From: Brotonthovivens ammoniilytica
Lineage (GTDB): Bacteria > Bacillota > Clostridia > Lachnospirales > Lachnospiraceae
Assembly (NCBI RefSeq): GCF_025566885.1
Contig: NZ_JAOQJQ010000001.1
Coordinates: 1-64,000 of the forward strand
Length of the DNA stretch: 64,000 nt
Direction: 5' to 3'
How positions within the stretch are numbered: the stretch's first letter is position 1; each line of letters begins with the position of its first letter. A program made the translations under genes and the position numbers. The notes beneath the pieces are model-generated. The model searched no databases. It saw nothing but the letters and a program-made list of their open reading frames with translations, and was not told where the DNA came from. This document shows, in pieces, positions 15,804 through 23,129 of this stretch.

Positions 15804-16754
15804 ATGAAAGATAATTATGGAAGAGAAATTACATATTTGAGAATTTCAATTACAGATGAATGTAATCTCCGCTGTTTATACTGTATGCCGGAGGATGAGG
15901 GGTGTCTGGCCAAAGACAGCAGTCTTATGAGCGCAGATGAAATTGTGGAAATTACAGCTGAGGCGGTAAAGCTTGGTATCAGTAAAGTCAGAATTACAGG
16001 GGGAGAGCCATTGATTCGACCTGATGTAATCGACATCTGCAGACGGATCTCATCTCTTCCAGGAGTAAAGGAACTGGCGGTAACAACCAATGGAATGCTG
16101 TTGAAAGATCTTGCATATCCTCTGAAGGAGGCGGGAGTATCCAGACTGAATATCAGCCTGGATACCCTGCAGACCGAGAAATATACCAAAATAACCAGAA
16201 AAGGTAATTTTCAGGACGTGGCGGAAGGAATACGTCTGGCGGCAAAGGCCGGTCTGACTCCTATAAAAATTAATACCGTGCTTATCGGTGGATTTAATGA
16301 CTGTGAAATTCGTGACTTTGGAGAATTGACCCGGACAGACAATGTGGAAGTACGCTTTATAGAATTAATGCCTATTGGAGCCTGTGCAGCGTTTCCAAAA
16401 CATGCATTTGTCAAAGGCGATATAGTACTGCGGGAGATTCCGGAGCTTGTGGAGGCAGAAAATTCCGGTGTGGCAAGAATGTATCAGTATCCGGATGGGT
16501 GCGGACGGATTGGAATTATCAGTGCGGTGAATCAGCACTTCTGTCTGTCCTGTAACCGGATTCGTCTTACCTGCGACGGTAAGATTAAGCCGTGTCTTCA
16601 TTCGAAAGAGGAAGTACTTGTAAAGGGACTCCATGGAGAAGAACTGAAAAAGGCTTTGATTGGTGCTATTACCAATAAGCCGGCAGAGCATGTAAATCTT
16701 ACATATGGTTACGTAAGTGAAACAGAGCGTTATATGAATCAGATTGGTGGATAG
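15804..16754 (+). CDS. moaA: GTP 3',8-cyclase MoaA
   Basis: Radical SAM enzyme of 316 aa for the first step of molybdenum-cofactor synthesis. The N-terminal [4Fe-4S] motif CNLRCLYC (~20-27), the RITGGEPLIRPD stretch, and the C-terminal second cluster C-x2-C-x13-C (CLSCNRIRLTCDGKIKPC) are all present, and it ends in the conserved double Gly. ATG 15804 has an AGGTGTAG-like weak site. It lies 25 bases after moeA and 19 before the GntR gene start. Works with MoaC encoded at 4817. Confidence 0.97.
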   Translation: MKDNYGREITYLRISITDECNLRCLYCMPEDEGCLAKDSSLMSADEIVEITAEAVKLGISKVRITGGEPLIRPDVIDICRRISSLPGVKELAVTTNGMLLKDLAYPLKEAGVSRLNISLDTLQTEKYTKITRKGNFQDVAEGIRLAAKAGLTPIKINTVLIGGFNDCEIRDFGELTRTDNVEVRFIELMPIGACAAFPKHAFVKGDIVLREIPELVEAENSGVARMYQYPDGCGRIGIISAVNQHFCLSCNRIRLTCDGKIKPCLHSKEEVLVKGLHGEELKKALIGAITNKPAEHVNLTYGYVSETERYMNQIGG

Positions 16755-16773
16755 GAACGGGAGGCAGATTCTG

Positions 16774-17469
16774 ATGCAGGAAGAAAAGTTGAAAAAGGCA
16801 GAATATATTAGCTCTGGAATGGGCACAAAAGAGATGATGGTTTATGAACGGGTAAAGGAAGCAATTTTAAAAAACGAATTTACTCCGGGGACTGTGCTGG
16901 TTGAGAGAAAATTATCAGAGGCTTATAATGTAAGCCGTTCTCCTGTCCGTTATGCGCTGCGGCAGCTGGCAAAAGAAGGATTGCTGACAGATGAACCCGG
17001 TAAGGGAATTATTGTTCCTGTATATACTCTGGAAGATATACTTGAAGTGTATGATCTTTTGGAAGTGCTTCAGATTTATGCCATCCAGGTATCTCTTAAG
17101 AATTATGATATGATTGCGGATGCTACTCTTGGACAGATTATGGAGCAGCTTCGCAAAGCAATGAACCAGGGAGATCTTATTAAACGGATGGAATGGGATG
17201 TGAAGTTCCATGAATTTATGATTCATTATGTTTCCAATAAGCGGCTGGATATGATTTTTGAACTTTTAGTGAATCAGAAACGAAGATTTGATATTACATC
17301 TCTGCAGGATGAGGATCATGGATCTGAATCAACAAAACAGCATGAGCAGATCTATCAGGCGATTCAGGACAGAGATACAGAAAAGTGTGTGGAGGCTATT
17401 AAAGCACATTCTCAGTATATCAAACAGTACTATATTAATAAACTGGTAACAGGAAGGTACAATTTATGA
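16774..17469 (+). CDS. GntR family regulator (FCD/FadR-type)
   Basis: The 231-aa protein has an N-terminal GntR winged helix (YERVKEAI...GTVLVERKLSEAYNVSRSPVRYALRQL, core LSEAYNVSRSPVRYALRQL) and an all-helical FCD effector domain (~85-225) with the metal-binding His/Asp pattern (WDVKFHEFMIH, HEQIYQAI, AHSQ). ATG 16774 follows GGGAGG by 9 bases; the GTG at 16744 lies inside moaA. Its stop overlaps the next start (ATGA at 17466), indicating translational coupling. It may control molybdenum-cofactor or aromatic-pathway genes. Confidence 0.9.
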   Translation: MQEEKLKKAEYISSGMGTKEMMVYERVKEAILKNEFTPGTVLVERKLSEAYNVSRSPVRYALRQLAKEGLLTDEPGKGIIVPVYTLEDILEVYDLLEVLQIYAIQVSLKNYDMIADATLGQIMEQLRKAMNQGDLIKRMEWDVKFHEFMIHYVSNKRLDMIFELLVNQKRRFDITSLQDEDHGSESTKQHEQIYQAIQDRDTEKCVEAIKAHSQYIKQYYINKLVTGRYNL

Positions 17470-18140
17470 GTGAAGTGGCAGGACAGCTGATGTTTTCACA
17501 GGATTATAATCTGGGAGAAAAACTGATTTTTTCTCTTTACAGAGAGCAGGAAGGAGATCACTGCACAGTTACCCTGTATTATCAGTTTGAGGGATAGGAT
17601 TTCATTCCTTGCAAGCGCTTTTTTTATTCATTAGAGGCGGAAAAGTTTCAGAGCCCGTATTTAAGCTGGTATAATCTGATTTGCTGCAGCAATAATTATG
17701 GTCCTATCCCTGTGGTGGACTATATGAATTATGCAGTCCAGAAAAATAAAAAACTGGCGGCAACAGTATATCCGAAAACTGCAGAAGAATATATGCAGAT
17801 GATTGGAACTGTGGGTGATGAATACTATTGTTATCCGTATCATACAAGAGAGTACCAGTATATGCTTTATGTAAGCCGTAAGGGCAGCTTGTCAGATTAT
17901 TTTGATCTGGATCAGATTCTTTCGGTATATGGGGCGTGCGGGATAGAATTGGATGCGGAAAAAATGAAGAAGTATTTTCAAAAAGAGTTATCTTATTTTG
18001 GAAATGAGGAAGAGTGTGAGATTCAGCTTCACGACTGTCTGGGACAGGAGGAGCTGGCGGTGACAGGACTTTTATTTGGCTATCCTGTAGAGAGTACGGT
18101 GGCACTTTTAAAGAAAGAGATTGATACGTGCGGTTATTAA
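17466..18140 (+). pseudogene. Uncharacterised protein gene interrupted by in-frame amber codon
   Basis: ATG 17466 overlaps the gntR stop and opens a frame that reaches TAG at 17595-17597 after 43 codons. The same frame then continues without another stop to TAA at 18138-18140, giving 224 residues if the amber were read through (…TLYYQFEG, stop, DFIPCKRFFYSLEAEKF…). Codon use and protein-like composition continue across the break, so this is one gene with a nonsense mutation rather than two genes. The end (LFGYPVESTVALLKKE) recalls the GYPxED ending of DUF3793 proteins, but I am not certain of the family. Readthrough or pyrrolysine is possible but no pyl genes are seen. Confidence 0.75.
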
Positions 18141-18233
18141 AAGAGAAGTGTCTTTGAATAAAAGCATAAAGTTCTTGTATTTATATGGTGAAATATATTA
18201 GGATGTGGTATGATAATTATGCCAATCTTTTTC

Positions 18234-18280
18234 AGAAACGGTATTTGTTCCCCAAAGGAGCATACCGTTTCTTTTCTTTT
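18234..18280 (+). terminator. Terminator of the moeA-moaA-gntR operon
   Basis: AGAAACGGTAT pairs with ATACCGTTTCT across a 16-base loop and is followed by TTTCTTTT. It lies 95 bases after the amber-interrupted gene, between convergent transcription units. A promoter-like TATGAT sits shortly before it (18210-18220), so a very short transcript from there is also conceivable. Confidence 0.8.
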
Positions 18281-18285
18281 ATTCA

Positions 18286-18435
18286 TTATTTCAGTCCGGA
18301 AACAATACCGATAATGGCAAATATAACAACGACAATACCTGCTCCAATGAGCTGGTAAAAGAATTTTTTCTGTTTTGGATCCTGTTGTTTTTGCGGTTCC
18401 TTTTGTTTATTATCTTTTTTCATGTAATAGGCCAT
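18286..18435 (-). CDS. Small single-span membrane protein (49 aa) in the MerR operon
   Basis: On the minus strand, ATG 18435 follows AAAGGAC by about 9 bases and encodes MAYYMKKDNKQK, a Lys/Gln-rich cytoplasmic region and one hydrophobic helix (FFYQLIGAGIVVVIFAIIG) before GLK. The MerR gene ends 35 bases upstream, so the two are probably cotranscribed. No family is recognised. The topology suggests a membrane-anchored partner for a transporter or regulator. Confidence 0.6.
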   Translation of the reverse strand: MAYYMKKDNKQKEPQKQQDPKQKKFFYQLIGAGIVVVIFAIIGIVSGLK

Positions 18436-18470
18436 ATCATAAAGTCCTTTCTTTGGTTAAATATACAGCG

Positions 18471-19328
18471 TTAAGCGTTCTTTTTGCGGATTGGAATCTG
18501 AATTTCGCAGAAATCCAGTTCATTGTCATCGTCATAAAAGATGGAATCAATCAGACATTCATCATAAATATCCCCGGCAATTTCATAGTCGTTTTCACGG
18601 ATCCAGTCCACAAGCTTGTTAATATGAAATGTCTCATAAGGCATACCAAACTTGGGCATACAGACATATTCGCCTTCCGGGAGAATATGAAGTCCGGGAA
18701 GATCTGGGATATCATAGTTAATCAGACAACAGCCGCCGGCGTGTTTTAACGGTGTTCCCTTTTCTACCTGATCTTTGAAAAATAAAGCACCCCATCTTCT
18801 GGATGGGAGAATACCATGGGCCTCCGATTCGTTCCATATTTTCATCAGTGCGTAATGAAGTTCATACCGTGTATGGCTGTCTTCCCTCCATTCATGATAT
18901 AAAACCCGGCGTTCCGGAAAATATTCAATGGTGGGTTTATAGGCTGCATCCGCATAGGAAACAGCATTTTCATAGATCTGGACACGTTTTTTAATTTGTC
19001 TTTTCTGGATTTCCAGGCGTTCAATTTCCTTATCAATTTTATCATATTGGGATTTCAGCAATTCCATGGTAGTCTCGGTGCTGTTGTATTCGTTGTTTTT
19101 GCGGATATCTTCTAGAGACATGCCAATGGCCCTCAAAAAACAGATTTCACGCAGCAGCGGAATCTGGAGAGTGCTGTAATAACGGTAACCGTTTTTCTCA
19201 TCGGTAATTTCGGGTTTAAACAGATCTATTTTATCATAATAGATTAATGTCTGCCGGCTGATGTCATGGATCTGTGCCATTTCAGAAATAGACAATTTTC
19301 GATTAATTGAAGAATAGTTTACACACAT
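18471..19328 (-). CDS. MerR family regulator with GyrI-like effector domain (first copy)
   Basis: The 285-aa protein has an N-terminal MerR DNA-binding domain (SISEMAQIHDISRQTLIYYDK, core HDISRQTLIYYDK; GYRYYSTLQIPLLREI), a coiled-coil dimerisation helix (~75-115) and a C-terminal GyrI-like ligand-binding domain (~130-285; PSRRWGALFF, CMPKFGMPYE) as in BmrR. ATG 19328 has GGGG 8 bases upstream; GTG 19337 lies within that site. It is closely related in sequence and layout to the MerR protein at 20291. Such proteins bind small aromatic or cationic ligands and activate promoters with 19-bp spacers, which are present in this locus. Confidence 0.9.
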   Translation of the reverse strand: MCVNYSSINRKLSISEMAQIHDISRQTLIYYDKIDLFKPEITDEKNGYRYYSTLQIPLLREICFLRAIGMSLEDIRKNNEYNSTETTMELLKSQYDKIDKEIERLEIQKRQIKKRVQIYENAVSYADAAYKPTIEYFPERRVLYHEWREDSHTRYELHYALMKIWNESEAHGILPSRRWGALFFKDQVEKGTPLKHAGGCCLINYDIPDLPGLHILPEGEYVCMPKFGMPYETFHINKLVDWIRENDYEIAGDIYDECLIDSIFYDDDNELDFCEIQIPIRKKNA

Positions 19329-19596
19329 GCTTGTCACCCCTGTACATTTCCTTCCGGATAAAGGTCAGCTCTATACTTACCGGCGCTGCCGAAAAAAGAG
19401 CATATCCCATCCAATATATTTATATGAAAAATTAATAATAAAATGTATTAATAATATAATAAACTTTTTCGACATTTTCCTGCAATGCGAGTTAGGGCTG
19501 AACTCATGTTAAATATGCATAGATGTCCTAATGATTCCCTAGGAAATGGAAAAAATACTTTATGTCAGAAAAGATACCAGGTTATGAGGCGGAGTT

Positions 19597-19637
19597 AAAA
19601 ATAAAAAAAGAAGACAGAGATATTTTTTCTGCCTTCC
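19597..19637 (-). terminator. Terminator of ubiX (minus strand)
   Basis: Read on the minus strand GAAGGCAGA pairs with TCTGTCTTC around AAAAATATC and is followed by TTTTTTTATTTTT. It lies 9 bases after the ubiX stop. The gap to the first merR (19329-19645) shows otherwise only AT-rich sequence with a weak minus-strand promoter candidate near 19450-19490. Confidence 0.88.
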
Positions 19638-19645
19638 GGTGTGTT

Positions 19646-20215
19646 TTATTCAGATTCCGGGTTCCAGCGTCGGAAGTTCTGATAGTCAATATCAAAGACG
19701 TCCAGAATCTTGCCTGTGATGTGGTCAATCATATCCTGTACGGTTTCCGGCATATTGTAATAAGTCTGTACAGGGGGCATGATGATGGCGCCCATTTGTG
19801 ATAATGACAGCATATTCTTTAAATGAATGGTATTAAATGGAGTTTCTCTGGCAACAAGAACTAGTTTGCGCCGTTCCTTTAATACTACATCAGCTGCCCG
19901 AAGCAGCAGGTTATCTGAATATCCGTTTGCGATTCCAGCCACGGTCTTCATACTGCAGGGAACGATTACCATCCCTTCGGTTTTATAAGTGCCGCTTGCA
20001 ATAGAAGCACCGATATTTTTAATATCGTGGACCTCATCTGCCAGGTCAATCACGTCCTGTACAGTATAGTCAGTTTCCATCTCAATGGTTTTTTCGCCGC
20101 CTTTTGAAATTACAAGACAGCTGGTCCAGTCATCCAGATTTTTTAATGCTTTTAAAAGAGCAATTGTAATAGGGACGCCGCTGGCGCCGCTGATGCCTAT
20201 AATTAATCGTTTCAT
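19646..20215 (-). CDS. ubiX: UbiX family flavin prenyltransferase
   Basis: The 189-aa flavoprotein makes prenylated FMN, the cofactor of UbiD-type decarboxylases. Family features: GISGASGVPITIALL (~7-21, FMN loop), SIASGTYKTEGMVIVPCSMKT (~91-111), VLVARETPFNTIHLKNM (~138-154) and PPVQTYYNMPET (~167-178). ATG 20215 follows GGAGG. It has its own MerR-type promoter at 20237-20267 and lies downstream of merR. It would activate the UbiD-type enzyme encoded divergently at 21540, as LpdB does for LpdC in gallate decarboxylation. Confidence 0.95.
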   Translation of the reverse strand: MKRLIIGISGASGVPITIALLKALKNLDDWTSCLVISKGGEKTIEMETDYTVQDVIDLADEVHDIKNIGASIASGTYKTEGMVIVPCSMKTVAGIANGYSDNLLLRAADVVLKERRKLVLVARETPFNTIHLKNMLSLSQMGAIIMPPVQTYYNMPETVQDMIDHITGKILDVFDIDYQNFRRWNPESE

Positions 20216-20236
20216 ACCTAAAACCTCCTGTGGAAT

Positions 20237-20267
20237 AGTGTAAATGAGTATTCCGGCTATATGTCAA
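20237..20267 (-). promoter_or_regulatory. MerR-type promoter (19-bp spacer with dyad) of ubiX
   Basis: Minus strand: -35 TTGACA (20262-20267), 19-bp spacer TATAGCCGGAATACTCATT (20243-20261), -10 TACACT (20237-20242). The 15-bp dyad ATAT-AGCCGGA-ATAC shares AGCC with the symporter and merR spacers but is shifted one base toward the -35. The predicted start is only ~15 bases before ubiX, just ahead of its ribosome site. Confidence 0.7.
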
Positions 20268-20290
20268 GGGCCGAATCTACGGAGTGGAGA

Positions 20291-21157
20291 TTATTCGGTA
20301 TAGGCTCCCGGGAGCATAACAGGGATAGCGATCTGACAAAAGTCCCGTTCGTTTTCTTCTGTATAGAAGGTTGTGTCCAGCATACACTCATCCAGGGCAT
20401 CTCCGATAATGGTATAGTGGTTTTGTTCAATCCAGTTTCGCAGGATCTCCATATGCTCCATTTCATAAGGCATACCGTATTTTGCGATACAGGCGTAAAA
20501 GCCGGCGGGAGCAGTCATAATTTTTGCATCTGACTGATTGGCTTTTTCAATATATTCTGTTGGAATATTGATATATCCTCCGGCGCCGTTTAAATAGTCT
20601 CTGTTAATTACTGATTCTTTAGGAAACAGTGCACCCCATCCCCAGGCTAGAGGAATATTGTGACTGATACATTCGCGGCGGAGTTTCATGTGGGTCAGAT
20701 GCATTTCACGCCGGTTCATATTGGTAGTATCCCAGGGCAGGAACATGATTTTCCGCTCAGGGCACTGGGTAATATATGGCAGAGCCGGCCGTTTTTTAAC
20801 TTCTTTTACTACCTCATAATAATCCAGGCGGGCATTTAAAACATTGAGTCTTTGCTGAAGTTCGCCCAGTTCCTTTTCCATATTTTGCCTGTTGGAAAGC
20901 AGCAGTTCAATGGTAGTGTTTAAATTCCTGTTGTGCAGGTTATCAATAATTTCTTTTAAGGAAACATTGTCTCCTTTTAAAGAACAGATCTCTCTGAGAA
21001 ACGGCAGCTGATAGAGAGAATAGTAGCGATACCCTTTGTCGTCAATGTAACCGGGTTTAAATATATTGTGTTTATCATAATAAATCAGTGTCTGTCTGCT
21101 GATGCCGCAGATATGAGCCAGCTCACTGATAGTCAGCCAGTTATTTGTTTGATTCAT
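20291..21157 (-). CDS. MerR family regulator with GyrI-like effector domain (second copy)
   Basis: The 288-aa protein has the MerR helix-turn-helix (TISELAHICGISRQTLIYYDK, core GISRQTLIYYDKHNIF), GYRYYSLYQLPFLREI, a coiled coil (~80-115) and a GyrI-like C-terminal domain (~130-288; AWGWGALFPKES, IAKYGMPYE). It is a paralogue of the MerR at 18471, with an almost identical recognition helix, so both may bind the same operator class. It is transcribed toward ubiX and preceded by a 19-bp-spacer promoter with dyad (autoregulation). It is divergent from the decarboxylase gene, the classic place for the pathway regulator. Confidence 0.92.
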   Translation of the reverse strand: MNQTNNWLTISELAHICGISRQTLIYYDKHNIFKPGYIDDKGYRYYSLYQLPFLREICSLKGDNVSLKEIIDNLHNRNLNTTIELLLSNRQNMEKELGELQQRLNVLNARLDYYEVVKEVKKRPALPYITQCPERKIMFLPWDTTNMNRREMHLTHMKLRRECISHNIPLAWGWGALFPKESVINRDYLNGAGGYINIPTEYIEKANQSDAKIMTAPAGFYACIAKYGMPYEMEHMEILRNWIEQNHYTIIGDALDECMLDTTFYTEENERDFCQIAIPVMLPGAYTE

Positions 21158-21226
21158 ACCGTTACCTCGTGCTGTTTTATTTAGGAATGTTTCCTTATAA
21201 TAATTATATTATGTATTACTATTCTT

Positions 21227-21257
21227 ATATTATGATGTGTAGCGGCTATATAGTCAA
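21227..21257 (-). promoter_or_regulatory. MerR-type promoter (19-bp spacer with dyad) of the second merR
   Basis: Minus strand: -35 TTGACT (21252-21257), 19-bp spacer ATATAGCCGCTACACATCA (21233-21251), -10 TAATAT (21227-21232). The first 12 bp of the spacer share TATAGCCGCTA with the symporter promoter 12 kb away. The start would be ~63 bases before the merR ATG. This implies autoregulation. Confidence 0.8.
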
Positions 21258-21368
21258 TTGGAAAATGGAAAAGCCGTAAAAATATAATATTTATAAAAAA
21301 TCTAAAAAAAGTATTAAATGCACAAAAATGTACCCAAAAATTTGTGAAATAATTTTATAAATTTATGC

Positions 21369-21399
21369 TTTCTGTATATCGGGTATACTGGAATATAAT
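21369..21399 (+). promoter_or_regulatory. Probable MerR-type promoter of ubiD
   Basis: A perfect -10 TATAAT (21394-21399) is preceded by a 15-bp dyad GTAT-ATCGGGT-ATAC (21374-21388). With a 19-bp spacer the -35 would be the poor TTTCTG (21369-21374), so activation would be needed. The dyad phase relative to -10 equals that of the ubiX promoter. The leader to the ubiD ATG is ~135 bases. Confidence 0.6.
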
Positions 21400-21539
21400 A
21401 GGTTTGTAAGTAAGGATATACGAAAGACACGGATGGTATACACGTGGTATTAGTTTTGGAAAAGAACATTTAATACACAAATGAAAAAAGAGTAGAGGAA
21501 ATGTGTTTTTCGAATTTTCTTTTAAAAGGAGGAATTTTT

Positions 21540-23009
21540 ATGAATACTGTGAATGATTTACGTTCCGCAGTGGAATTGTTAAAGACGATTCCGGGACAGT
21601 ACGTTGAGACAGACGTAGAAGCAGATCCAAAAGCAGAGATCTCCGGTATTTATCGTTATGTTGGAGCAGGTGGAACTGTAAAACGTCCAACACAGATTGG
21701 TCCGGCTATGATGTTCAACAATGTAAAAGGACATCCGGATGCAAAGGTTATTATCGGTGTTTTAGCAAGCCGTACAAGAGTAGCTGCGTTACTGGGCACT
21801 ACACCTGAGAAGCTTGGCTTTTACCTGAAAGATGCTGTTGCAAATCCAATCGAGCCAATTGAAGTTTCCAATGAAAACGCTCCTTGCCAGGAAGTTGTTC
21901 ATTATGCAACAGACGAAGGTTTTGATATTCGCAAAATCGTACCGGCGCCCACAAATACACCGGAGGACGCAGGTCCGTATATTACAATGGGTATGTGCTA
22001 TGCAAGCGATCCTGAAACAGGTATTTCCGATGTTACTATCCACAGACTGTGCTTACAGAGCGAAGATGAGCTGTCTATGTGGATTACACCGGGTGCAAGA
22101 CATATCGGTGCATTCTATGAGAAAGCAGAAGCTTTAAATCAGCCGCTTCCGATTTCCATCAGCATTGGTGTGGATCCGGCCATTGAGCTGGCAGCAGGCT
22201 TTGAACCGCCTACAACTCCAATTGGATATAACGAGCTGGCAGCAGCAGGCGCTATCCGTCAGAAACCGGTAGAATTATGCTCCTGTCTGACCATCGGTGA
22301 AAAAGCAATTGCCAACGCTGAGTTTGTAATTGAAGGTGAATTAATGCCTCACGACAGAGTACCGGAAGACCGTTCCTCAGGAACAGGCAAAGCTATGCCT
22401 GAGTTCCCGGGATATACAGGACCGGCTCCAAAAGTACCGATTATCAAAGTCAAAGCGGTTACTCACAGAAAGAACCCGATTTTACAGACAACAATCGGAC
22501 CAAGTGAAGAACATGTACATATGGCTGGTCTTCCTACAGAAGCAAGTATCTTAAGTATGGTAGAAAGAGCTATGCCTGGCCGTCTTTTGAATGTATATGC
22601 ACACTCTGCAGGCGGTGGAAAATACATGGCTGTTCTTCAGTTTAAAAAATCAATGCCAAGTGATGAAGGACGCCAGCGTCAGGCTGCACTTCTTGCATTC
22701 TCTGCATTCCCGGAATTAAAACATGTAATTCTTGTGGATGAGGATGTAGATCCTTTCGACAGCAATGATGTTTTATGGGCAATGAATACACGTTATCAGG
22801 GAAATGTTGATACGATCTTTATTCCTGGTGTTAGATGTCATCCTCTGGATCCGTCAGAAACCACAGAATATGATGTAAACATCAAAGATAAAGGTATTTC
22901 ATGCAAAACAATTTTTGACTGTACCGTACCATACAATCTGAAAGATCACTTTGTAAGATCTAAATTCTTAGAAGTGGATCCGAAGAAATGGCTTCCGGAT
23001 ATGTTCTAA
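21540..23009 (+). CDS. UbiD family decarboxylase, probable gallate decarboxylase
   Basis: The 489-aa protein is a prenyl-FMN-dependent decarboxylase: central AAGAIRQKPVELCSC, EFVIEGELMPHDRVPEDRSSGTGKAMPEFPGYTG (core EGELMPHDRVPEDRSSGTG, ~262-280), and the catalytic acidic cluster LVDEDVDPFDSNDVLWAM (~400-417). By recall it resembles LpdC, the gallate/protocatechuate decarboxylase of lactobacilli (~490 aa). Context supports gallate as substrate because the product, pyrogallol, is the substrate of AthLS encoded nearby. ATG 21540 follows AAAGGAGG. No small LpdD-like third subunit was found beside it. Other hydroxybenzoates cannot be excluded. Confidence 0.88.
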   Translation: MNTVNDLRSAVELLKTIPGQYVETDVEADPKAEISGIYRYVGAGGTVKRPTQIGPAMMFNNVKGHPDAKVIIGVLASRTRVAALLGTTPEKLGFYLKDAVANPIEPIEVSNENAPCQEVVHYATDEGFDIRKIVPAPTNTPEDAGPYITMGMCYASDPETGISDVTIHRLCLQSEDELSMWITPGARHIGAFYEKAEALNQPLPISISIGVDPAIELAAGFEPPTTPIGYNELAAAGAIRQKPVELCSCLTIGEKAIANAEFVIEGELMPHDRVPEDRSSGTGKAMPEFPGYTGPAPKVPIIKVKAVTHRKNPILQTTIGPSEEHVHMAGLPTEASILSMVERAMPGRLLNVYAHSAGGGKYMAVLQFKKSMPSDEGRQRQAALLAFSAFPELKHVILVDEDVDPFDSNDVLWAMNTRYQGNVDTIFIPGVRCHPLDPSETTEYDVNIKDKGISCKTIFDCTVPYNLKDHFVRSKFLEVDPKKWLPDMF

Positions 23010-23045
23010 AATATATGGAAGTTTAAGACGGGGTTGTCCGTCTGG

Positions 23046-23098
23046 TTCCCAAAAAGGAATCCGCTGTAAATTCCTGATTCTTTGGGAGGAGTCAGGAA
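23046..23098 (+). promoter_or_regulatory. Alternative hairpins between ubiD and the transporter gene
   Basis: TCCCAAA (23047-23053) pairs with TTTGGGA (23081-23087), enclosing AGGAAT/ATTCCT (23055-23060/23070-23075). A competing stem TTCCTGA/TCAGGAA uses 23071-23077 and 23092-23098. The two cannot form together unless as a pseudoknot. No T run follows, so this may tune mRNA stability or translation of the transporter rather than terminate. Confidence 0.5.
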
Positions 23099-23129
23099 CA
23101 GGCAAAAATAAGAAGAAGGAGATTGAAAA

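Noticed and set aside
17595..17597. Pyrrolysine codon reading of the amber in the gntR-coupled gene
   Set aside because: No pyl genes or methylamine methyltransferase context at this site, and the MtmB homologue in the window lacks pyrrolysine. Kept only as a remote alternative.
19562..19801. 79-codon plus-strand frame overlapping the end of ubiX
   Set aside because: It is antisense to the conserved ubiX 3' end and passes through the ubiX terminator.
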